Part shown: positions 25,276 through 34,200 of the stretch, one piece after another
Position numbering within the stretch: position 1 is the first letter of the stretch
Layout: the number at the start of each line of letters is the position of its first letter
Assembly: GCA_037013495.1 (NCBI GenBank)
Contig: CM072810.1
Location: 85,482,449-85,546,448 of the forward strand
DNA length: 64,000 bases
Reading direction: 5' to 3'
Source: Hippophae tibetana
Lineage: Eukaryota; Streptophyta; Magnoliopsida; Rosales; Elaeagnaceae
Position numbers and translations under genes: made by a program
The notes under the pieces: model-generated
Database searches by the model: none
The model's input: the letters and a program-made list of their open reading frames with translations, nothing else
What the model was told of the DNA's origin: nothing

Positions 25276-26615
25276 TTAGTCTTTGCCTTTTTGCAAATGT
25301 TCAACTAACTGTTCAACTTGAACTTCCACCTTTTTGATAGAAGCTTCCACAGAGTCCAACCGTTGATTGGTTTTAGATTGGTTATCCCTACAGACTTGAA
25401 TAAAAAAAGAATTCAAGTTGTCCTCCAAGGTTGGTTTATTGGGAATGCTTCTTGGAATAGGTGGGTGGAACTGCTGGCCTGCCTGGTTTGAGCTTTGAGT
25501 GAAAGGAGGGTTGTTTTGCCTCCAAGAGAAATTTGGATGACTTCTCCACCCAGGATTATAGGTATTTGAATTGGGATCAAACCTTGGTCTCTGTTGATAT
25601 GCTCCCAACACATTGACCTGTTCAGGTCCAGTTGTTTCTCCTTGATATGGACAGGCTTCAGTACCATGTCCCATGTTGCTATACAAACCATATTGATCAT
25701 TATTGGTGTTGGTTTGTGTAGCGAGAAGAGCAACTTGCTTAGTCAGTTGAACAAGTTGTTGTTGAACTTCATTACTGGAGTCGATTTCATGAACTCCAGC
25801 TTTTCTCACTCGGGAGCTTTTCTGTTGGGAATTAGCACCCAACATCTCAAAGAGGTTATACGTCTCTGAGGCAGTTTTTTCTCCTATTGCTCCTCCTGCA
25901 GCGTTGTCGACAATGAACTGACATTGTTGTGTAAGTCCATCGTAAAAGAATTGGTTCTGCAACTGCAGGGGAAAGCTATGATGGGGACACTGAGTGAGAA
26001 ACATCTTGAACCTATCCCAAGCTTCATGGAATGGTTCTCCATCCATCTGAGAGAAAGTAGCAATCTTTCCTCTCAACTCTGATGTTTTTTTATGGGAATA
26101 GAATTTTCCCATGAATTTATTGTAAATGTTACCCCATGTCATCAGAGAACCTGGGGAAGTGACATCAACCAAGCTTTGGCCTTATCCTTTAGAGTGTAGG
26201 GAAAACATCTCATCCTAAGTTGATCCTCGTTTAGAATACCGAGGGGGAATGTTTGGACCGTAGCATAGAAATCTCTCATAAAGGAAAGAGAATCTTCATT
26301 AGGTAACCCATAAAAGGAAGGAAGCATAGAAAAATGAATATTTTTAAGGTCGTAATTCCGAGCAGCCTCTCCCAACTGGATAGCGGCAGTTGCCGTGCCT
26401 ATTACCGGTCTTGCAAACTCCTTCATCGTGGTTTCCCTAATATGTTGGTTTTCCTCCATTTCTTTTGGTTCTAGTAAAGGATTAAGACTTGGTTCTATGT
26501 TTGGCTCAAAAACAGGTTGATGGGTAGAATCCAGTTTTGTTGACACTTGTTTAAATTTATGAAATTTATTTACATATGGTGTAAGAGGGTTTCCTAAGGA
26601 TCTCCTACCACACAT
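25276..26615 (-). pseudogene. Gag copy 1 of the Athila-lineage element, frameshifted
   Basis: A second, complete gag gene upstream of gag-pol. Frame 26615-26142 has an N-terminal extension, then MLPSFYGLPNEDSLSFMRDF and [16 protein letters not shown]. The reading continues in frame 26172-25276 with HEAWDRFKMF and [13 protein letters not shown] one-base change in the C run near 26155 separates them. It ends in a proper stop after a coiled-coil-like VEASIKKVEVQVEQLVEHLQ tail, the same position where copy 2 runs on into pol. Copy 1 is clearly diverged from copy 2, so the duplication is old. The zinc knuckle has lost its first two Cys (both Tyr, 25681-25692) but keeps the His and last Cys. Its role is unknown: an extra structural Gag or a decayed paralogue. 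Confidence 0.85.
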
Positions 26616-26797
26616 AGACTATTGTAAACGTAAATTTAAAAACTCCTGTCAACAAAATAAAAAATTTAGAAAAAATTTACATGTTATTTAATACAAAGCA
26701 CTAAACAAAACTAGTTAAACCCTAAAAAAAAGAATTTGTTTTATTTTTTATTTTTTTATTTTTTTATTTTGTAACATAATTAGTATTAACCAAGAGT

Positions 26798-26917
26798 GCT
26801 CCCAGGAAAGAATGGTGGTGCAAACGGCTCCTTAAATACCATTCTCCTAGCCAGAGCAACGTTCCCAGGAAAGACTAGTAGCACAAAGGCTTCAAGAACT
26901 AGTCTCCTAGACAGAAC
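26798..26917 (-). other. Tandem pair of leader RNA hairpins
   Basis: Two consecutive units of about 60 bases (26798-26857, 26861-26917), each able to fold into one long hairpin. Stems in unit 1 are GCTC/GAGC, AGG/CCT and AGAATGGT/ACCATTCT. In unit 2 they are GTTC/GAAC, AGG/CCT and AGACTAGT/ACTAGTCT. The units differ in sequence but each keeps perfect pairing. They lie in the untranslated leader between primer site and gag, where retroelements carry packaging or dimerisation signals. That function is inferred. Confidence 0.75.
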
Positions 26918-26985
26918 TCCCTTAGATTTTTACTTTTCATGCTATTTAGTTAATTAGATATGAATTCAAGTAAATTTTTTTTTTT

Positions 26986-27224
26986 TACTATTCATGAACG
27001 GTAATTTTATTTTACTATTCACGCTATATAATGTCTTATTAACTAATTTTTTTTTTTTTGAAATTTAAGTTTTTGAATTTTTTTTTTTTTTTTTTGAAAT
27101 TTTTTTATGAACGGTAATTTTATTTTACTATTCACGCTATATTATTTCTTATTAACTTAAAATTTTTTGAATTTTGAATTTTTAAATTTTTTTTTTACTA
27201 TTCATGAACGGTAAAATTTTTTAC
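26986..27224. repeat. AT-rich direct repeats in the element leader
   Basis: A block 'ttcatgaacggtaattttat' ... 'ttcacgctatat' ... 'cttattaact' occurs at 26986-27045 and 27104-27158, with a shortened copy at 27196-27224. Long T runs separate the copies. Confidence 0.8.
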
Positions 27225-27427
27225 TTCAAATTTCAAATTTCTAAATTATTTTACAATTAAAAAAAAATTATTTTTATTTTATTTTTATTTTATTTTTTTA
27301 TTTATTTTTATTTATTTTTTTATTTATTATGAATTTTGAAATTTGATTATTATTAAAATATCACAATTATTTACAGCACAAAAAATGTTTTTAAAATTTT
27401 GATAAATACTTTAAAAACGCTATTCCT

Positions 27428-27445
27428 TCCCCGGCAACGGCGCCA
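27428..27445 (-). other. Primer-binding site for tRNA-Asp
   Basis: The minus strand reads TGGCGCCGTTGCCGGGGA, an 18-base perfect complement to the 3' end of plant tRNA-Asp(GUC) including CCA. It is separated by 6 bases from the end of the 5' LTR. tRNA-Asp priming is characteristic of Athila elements. Confidence 0.93.
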
Positions 27446-27451
27446 AAAACT

Positions 27452-29523
27452 TGATGAACGAAAACCGGCATCGCCGATCTTCGCAAATACTTTGGTTTTA
27501 ATATTTATAAAACTCTCGCAAGTGCACGAATCATTTCGAAGAAAATGATAAGTATACTCCCAAGGTCGATCTAAGGAAGGAATGTATGTGGTTTTTAATT
27601 TATTATTCAAACTTTTAAAAACGAAATTAAATCCTAAACATCCTGTCACGATAGTTTGGTTTTTGTGTTCCTAATCTAATAACATAAAATAAACATATAT
27701 ACAGATTAATTAAATATAATCTAATAACATAAAAATAAACATAGATACAAATTCAATAAATAATTATCTAAAAATAAACATATATACAGATTCAATAAAT
27801 ATTCATGCAAATTTTTATCATTTATATTAGCGGAGTATTTATGGATATAATAACTAAATTAATTATGCTTGCTCACATTAACTAGGTTATTAAAGATATA
27901 AATTGATATTTTATTGATTCTCTCTTTTTTATATAAATACCACCTTTGGTGGGGTTAGATATTCTTTGTTAACTAAACAAATCAATTAACACCTATGGGT
28001 GGGGTTGATAACTAATATGCTTAATTAAATTAATTCCTTTTTCTAAGAGATTGTAAATGAACCATTTAAATGCCACCTTTGGTGGGGTTAGACAATTTAA
28101 ACATTATTCAAGGTGTCCAAATTAAACTTAAGAATTTAATTATCCGAGTACTAACTTTCAAGTTTTAAAACCACTATTGAAAACATGTTGTCAATACATT
28201 TTCACATAATAATTCTTATAAAAACTTTTGAAATAGAGTTTCACTCTAACTACCGGGCGATTGTACCAACAAATAAAAGAGCACTACTCTAAATTAGACT
28301 GGATAACTAAACCTTAAAATCTAATTTTCGGGTTTAAGTTTGTAATGAAAAATAATATATTTCTCTCTAACATTCTTAATATAAAATCTTGAATAAAAAC
28401 AAAATCAATTCATTTTAGAGATTTTTACCTATTTAATATTTCGCAAGCATAACAACGTCGTTATTACATCATTTTTACTAAACATCTAGCATAGTTAAAT
28501 TTAACCACAGACAAGTTGAATATAACATGTAAGAATAAAGCATAAAAATAACTGTAAAGAAAATAAAATCCTTACAGAACTTTGACGCTATTCCCGTAGC
28601 TAGAAAACCTCCGAGCGGAATTTGCACTTCCATATATTGAATCAAAAATCTAAATTATTACAAAAACATTACAAGTTCCTCCCAAAAAGAGAAGAACACT
28701 AAACCTAAGAGAATTGAACTAAAAACTAAGAGAAAAACTAAGAAAAGCTTAGAAACTTAGAAAGAAACTAAGAGAAACTAAAAACTAAGAAATGAGAGAA
28801 AGAAAGAAGAGAGAAGTGAGTTTTGAAGGTGTGATTTGAAGTGAAGGGAAGGGGGGTATTTATAGGTGAGGATGGAGAGAAAAAATGAGTAAAAAAAATG
28901 TTAAAAAAATATTAAAAAATGTAAAAACGCGTATTGGAATTGCTGATGTCATCAATGACGTCAGCATGACGTCACAGGGGCGGCTGCACGTGAAAAATGG
29001 GGCGAAAACGCGTTGGGCGCGCGGAGGGGGGCTGCTGGGGCACTGCGCGCGCGCGCTGGGGCTGTCGCTGCGCGCAGCTCGGCGCGCGTGAACAGTGCCA
29101 GCGCGCTGCGCTGCGCGCAGCTTGGCATGCCAGCGCGCGCGGGCGCGCGCGGAATGGGGCGCTGGGGCGCGCGCGGCTGGGCGCTGGGGCGCTGGGCTAC
29201 GCGCACGGCTGGGCTGCGGCGCGCAATTTCCGTCTTTTTGACATTTTTGACCTTTTCGACCCATTTCGTCCGATTTTTCCATGTTTGTTGACCTTTTCTC
29301 ACTTATTTGTTGATATATTTGTGATGTATTGCTTCAAATATTCCTCTTTGAGTCTTTACATTGCGTTTTTAAGCCAAAATACCTGAAAAACAATAAAAAT
29401 ACCCGTGATTCCAAAAAAGACAAATTTATATAAATATATGATAAAACATATAAATATATGTATTTTTAATCAATTAAGGTACATAAAATCATGGTTATTT
29501 TAGTGCTTTTTGAGCACTCATCA
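27452..29523 (-). repeat. 5' LTR of the Athila-lineage element
   Basis: 2072 bp, pairing with 15826-17841. The 56 bp excess is in the GC-rich block (about 29010-29220), where motifs such as 'ctgcgcgcagct' are duplicated. The right flank is ATATT (29524-29528). Confidence 0.95.
28857..28974 (-). promoter_or_regulatory. Element promoter: TATA box and triple TGACGTCA cluster (5' LTR)
   Basis: Minus-strand TATAAATA at 28857-28864. Upstream are TGATGTCA (28944-28951) and two perfect TGACGTCA sites (28956-28963, 28967-28974), spaced 11-12 bases, about one helical turn apart. This copy would start the genomic RNA, so transcription should begin about 30 bases past the TATA, near 28825. The solo LTR has a diverged version at about 10270-10300. 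Confidence 0.65.
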
Positions 29524-29528
29524 ATATT

Positions 29529-29860
29529 CATATGAGAAATGGGCTTCTTGCTCTCCAATCTTTTGGTTGGCAAGTAATAGTTGGATTTTTTGAGAATCTT
29601 CTCTTTATTATGTTTTAAGCTGGTGGATTTCATGCTTAATTGTTTTGATTTCATCTTGCAAGTCTTGAATATGACTTTGTGGCTTCTTGTTTTTTTCTTC
29701 CTATCAAAAATGGCAGTGAGGTTGTAATGGCCTATGATGGTTTAGGAAAGTTCTGTTGGTTTTTGTTGCGGTTGATCATTGGCTATTGTAGCACTCCACC
29801 ATTTGCACTGCTGCGAGATTTGATCCTTTTGTTCTTTACTAAATATGTATAAATGATCTG
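29529..29860 (-). pseudogene. Pararetrovirus-like fragment upstream of the protease
   Basis: The minus-strand frame at 29529-29654 is Lys-rich and coiled-coil-like. It abuts the Athila element exactly where the protease fragment at 15825 leaves off, as the matching ATATT flanks show. Beyond about 29700 stops accumulate and no zinc knuckle or coat block can be recognised. Confidence 0.4.
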
Positions 29861-30439
29861 AAATCGAAACCAAACTAGAATGCACAATATTTTCTGGTTT
29901 GATCCGATAACTGTAAGTTAAATAGTCCGATCTAATATTGCAATTTTTTTAAGAAATTGGATCCAATTGGACCAAGAACCCCCCTAGTCTAGAAGTAGGA
30001 AAATTTTAAATACAATATACCCTTATTAATAATAGTTGCTAATCTTTTCGCAATTTCACACTTTTCCCTTTTTACTATAAACTCATTCCACAACATATCA
30101 ATGCCCTAAGTATATGCGAGAAATCTCTCCACAAGTAATGGTAATGTTGTGATGGAGCTTAGTTGATAGTTTCTAAGTTTTGTGTTTATAAAAATAGGAT
30201 TTGCGCAGCTCTAAGAAAAACCATTTTGGAGCAAGGCCGGCCTGTGGTATGATTGTTGTCATTGTTACCTGAAAGTCATACGTTCTTTGTATTCATGCGA
30301 TTTTTAACATTTGGACTCCTCCATAAAAAGAATGTGGCTTCTTTAACAGTGCCATGATCTCTCCTTTGTAGACTGTAACCATGGTTAGAATAGAATGTTG
30401 AAAAAATAATAATTAAGTGAAGAAGATAATCTTTATTTT

Positions 30440-30471
30440 ATGTTCAATGCATGTTCAATGCATGTTCAATG
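30440..30471. repeat. 11 bp tandem repeat, 3 copies
   Basis: 'atgttcaatgc' repeated head to tail at 30440, 30451 and 30462, the last copy lacking one base. Confidence 0.9.
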
Positions 30472-30940
30472 ATTCAATCTGTTATATGAACACACGTTCA
30501 ATTCATGTTCTTAAATTTTATAATTTGAATATGCTTTTATCTTTACATTCATGAAAGAATACTTGTATCAAAAACTGAATTTGAAAATATGTTGAACATA
30601 TGTTCAAAATGCATTAAAAACTAAATATGTTCAATGCCTGGGAAGGACAAAAAATAAAAGCAGTCAAAAGTTGGATACTGAAACGGAAGTGAAATATAAG
30701 CATAACATGCACGCAGTTACTTAAATTAACATCTTTCTCCATTAAGATCTTAAATGTTACCACGAATTTCCAAAAAAACTTCAAGATGCAGCCTATTTTA
30801 TTTTGATTGATACATGTTGCTACTTTAGATAGAAATTCAAATTAAACATGTCAGTTGATATTAGATGTCGACCATCATTTTCTCTTTCTTTCACTATACT
30901 CTGTATAATAAGGCTTATACGGATTTGTTAGGCTGTAAGA

Positions 30941-31001
30941 AGTGGCAAGTACCCAGGTTCAGTCAGTGGCAAGTGCCCAGGTTCAATCAGCGGCAACTTG
31001 G
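30941..31001. repeat. 24 bp tandem repeat, about 2.5 copies
   Basis: Units begin at 30941, 30965 and 30989 with 'agtggcaag' or 'agcggcaac' and contain 'cccaggttca'. They lie just beyond the end of the WVD2-like gene. Confidence 0.85.
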
Positions 31002-31207
31002 CATGTTGTTAATCTGGTGCCACATTCAATCACATATAGTTGTCGTCAATAAAGATAACTCACTTGTTCGTCTTGATATCCAAATAAAGCCGAAATTAAT
31101 TTGTGCTTAATGACATCTATCAAAAACTATTCAATGTAAAGAGCTAACCACGGTCATGAAGCTTATGGACTTCAAATAGAAACAACATACCTTGTTTCTC
31201 TCTGCGC

Positions 31208-31240
31208 CTATGTCCGGTCAGTTGACTCTGATTTTGTTAC
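31208..31240 (-). CDS. WVD2-like gene, terminal coding exon 8
   Basis: Acceptor CTTCAG|GTA after a T-rich stretch, then ten codons (VTKSESTDRT) and a TAG at 31208-31210. It is short, so it is supported only by frame and splice signals. Confidence 0.4.
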   Translation of the reverse strand, partial: VTKSESTDRT

Positions 31241-34200
31241 CTGAAGTTGTTTATCAACGTTGTTATTCTTTGTTCAAGGAAAACAAAGTTGCAAGTTGCA
31301 TTAAAAAGCAGCAGCAGCAGCTAGGCAACTTAAGTATGATTTCACAATTATGATGGAAAAAAGGTGGGGAATGAAAAGAAAAACTAATTTAATATCTTGA
31401 AGCAAAGGACATTAAATTGTTTTTGGACCAGAATTAATCATAAGCAAAGAAAATCAAATTTTGATACACATACAACCTTAGGGATTGGTGTTTGATTGTT
31501 GTGAATACTGGTTGCCATAGTCATAGACTTGGAATCTCTTGTACTACTTACACTACTTTGGTGCTTTCCCTGTAAATACATGGTCAAAAAATCTGCAGAC
31601 TCACTCCTCGAAAATTGACAAGATAGAAGGAAAATCATTATCAGAACCCAGATCTTAAATATAGGATAGGAAGATGCATCCCATAATATTGAAAACATTT
31701 GATCAAACTTTCTATTACAAGTACCATAAATTTCAAGAGTAAAGGCACAACAGATAAAAAAGTCGAAATTTACCTTAATCAACTTTGCAATTTACACTGA
31801 ACTAAATTACAGAAGTCAAAATTATAGAATCTTACAGGTTTCATTATCCTTTTTAAGGGTGAAGAAGAAGAAGCAGCAGCAACTTTTACCTGTTCATGCT
31901 TTATTCCTCTGATATAACTCCCCTTCCCAACTTCAGCTCCAGTTTTTTTATTTGATTTATTCAGAGCAATAATGTTTGTACACCTGATATTTTTCCAAGT
32001 TCAATTTTAAGATTCCCTCTGAAACTGATCTAACACTAAAAAACTATTATTGGCAGAAACAGTTCTTATCAAGCATCCATATGAACTGGAAAAATAAAAC
32101 ATTTCACAATCTCTTTCGTGTGCAAATCTAACAAGCATTACATGGCTTTTGGTTTCTGATTCTCAGATTGTTGATCCCTTAACTTCAGCCGATGGCCATT
32201 TAGCTCAACAGAATTTCTAGAAATAGGACAGCTCCTGAACATTGACAAGAATTAATGAGGCCAATTACAAAAGGGGATATGAATGTGCTTCACTTCGAAA
32301 CAATACCTGTTAACTCCAGTCTTGTGAGTCAAACAAGTGGAAACAGTTACTTCCACTGTAGAGTTCTGCCAATAGAAAGATGTGAAACAAAACATTTAAC
32401 TGCAACCAAGCCCAAGATTTAAACCAGAAATATTAGTTTTACCTTAACAGACTGTATATGTGGCCTTCTAAGAGTCTTCTCTGCCAAGGCTTTGCTATTT
32501 GAATTTGTCTTTGTTTGACCACTTCTACAACTGGAAGATGACATCAAAGCGTTTCTTGCCAATGAGGTGTGCAGTACAGTGGAATCAGAACACTTTCCCA
32601 CAAGTTGTTTAGAGGAAATGTGGTTGGAATTACTCCTTTGAGATTTAGAAGTACTACTTTTGCATAAAACAACACTGTTATCTGCTCTACCAGTAAGTTT
32701 ATTTCGTGGAGATGGTTTTTTCTCCTGGCATGACTTGACACCATCTTGTGTCGTTCTGCTTCCTAAAGTCGTCCTCTTCCCATCAGAAACCATATTCCCC
32801 TAACAATGGAAAATTTGGAACTGAGTACCATTAGCCAAGTATACAACATAATAAAAATGAAACTAATAACAATGTCACTTCAGATCAGGTTCGGCATTAT
32901 GAGAAGCAGGTCCAAAAAGCTAAGTGGCAAGAGTTAAGAAAAAATATTAGCTAGCAATACAATTGGTGCAAGCAAAACAATCACAATTTAAAATAACCAA
33001 ACAAGATTTTCTTTCCAATTTCTTCTTTACTTTTGTTTTTTCCAATATCCATAACATGAATATGATGACTAGATTACTAGAGTTAAATAAAACCAAGTAT
33101 TTTTTCCCAATTCTCTTCTAGGTAGTGAAGGACCGGCCAGGAGTTTGAATCCCTCACCTCCAAAATATAGATTGGCCTAAAACAATATAAATGTAATTTT
33201 TCAAAGAATAAAGTAACATATGACACATGCATAAAGTTGTAGGTTAGTTCTAAAATTACATGATTGGAGAAGCAATCTCATATTCTTTTCTTCCATGTTA
33301 CATGGATTCTTCATTTTTTATTCTTGAAACACCCATTGTCCAACAGACACCACGTAGATATGGGCCCAACACTCCAAATTGGTGAAAGTTTGAAGAAAAT
33401 AGGTGTTTCGACATTCAAATACGTATAAAAAAATTAGGACACTTAGTGTATGAATGTCCTAAAAGAGTCCATGTCAAAGTTTCTTCTTGATTGAAATTGG
33501 CAATCGTGGACAAGAACCTTTTTATTTTATGAATTTAATTGCAGCCCAATCATTTATATATGTGCGTATGTCTATAATATATGTATTTATCGTGCTCTTC
33601 AACCATAAATTATAAGGAACTATAGTATAAAAAACTTCTCAGAAAGAGTAACCAATGTTGATCACGTGCAGGCAGTAAATCAAATCTTTGGTCCATACTT
33701 ACCCAATAATAGATATAACATAGGAAGATCCTCACACAGAAACAGAAAGATCTAAAGAAAACACGAGTACCAAAGTCAAGGATTAGAGGATGCTGTAGAT
33801 ATTAGAGAATTACAAACAAGGGGAACCTAATACGTACCTTTTTCTTTGGAGGAGAATGTTCTTTCGTCACATGCCCACGTTGCTCTATAGAGCTTGGGGT
33901 GAAGCTTTCATGCTGACCAATTTCCAAACTCCTAGTCACTGAAGGAGAGGGTGACAAGGAAGCTACGTTTGCAGAATGCTCTGATTCAACAGCACATAAG
34001 GACTTTCTAGTTACCTGAATTGTACAAGCCTTTCCATTATCATCATTCCTATAGGATGGCTGGTCTTTTTGGGCTGCTTCTGGTTCATCCACAATGAATC
34101 CAATAGATGAATCAGCACTAGTAACATTCTCTAATGTCTGAACTTGACTCTTGTAATGGGATTTGCTTCCTTTGCTTGACACTGAAGCATTACTATTTAT

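Larger units (their letters stand above)
15826..29523 (-). mobile_element. Athila-lineage Ty3/gypsy LTR retrotransposon, 13.7 kb, young
   Basis: A complete element in minus orientation: 5' LTR (27452-29523), primer site for tRNA-Asp (27428-27445), leader, gag copy 1, gag copy 2 fused to pol, a long non-coding 3' part, polypurine tract (17842-17853) and 3' LTR (15826-17841). It is flanked by the perfect duplication ATATT at 15821-15825 and 29524-29528. The tRNA-Asp primer and FMDDFSVFG reverse transcriptase place it in the Athila lineage. By eye the LTRs differ by only five substitutions plus indels in one GC-rich block, so insertion was recent. It lacks the env-like ORF that many Athila elements carry between pol and the 3' LTR. 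It inserted into the pararetrovirus-like relic. Confidence 0.95.
29861..31207. other. Intergenic and likely 3' flank of the WVD2-like gene
   Basis: No supported gene. The plus-strand frame 30865-31110 is open only because of a short tandem repeat. Sequence next to 31207 is probably the 3' untranslated part of the minus-strand gene, with a possible further donor (AAG|GTATGT) near 31190. Confidence 0.5.

Noticed and set aside
28860-29386. Open frames of 92-140 codons in the 5' LTR
   Set aside because: Same GC-rich low-complexity block as in the 3' LTR; not coding.
29830-29990. Possible second hAT MITE, with a 'cccccctag' end and 'ggtttgatccgat' blocks
   Set aside because: Composition resembles the MITE at 59282, but no matching left end or target duplication was found.
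30865-31110. 81-codon plus-strand frame
   Set aside because: Its openness depends on the 24 bp tandem repeat, and it lies in the likely 3' flank of the minus-strand gene.
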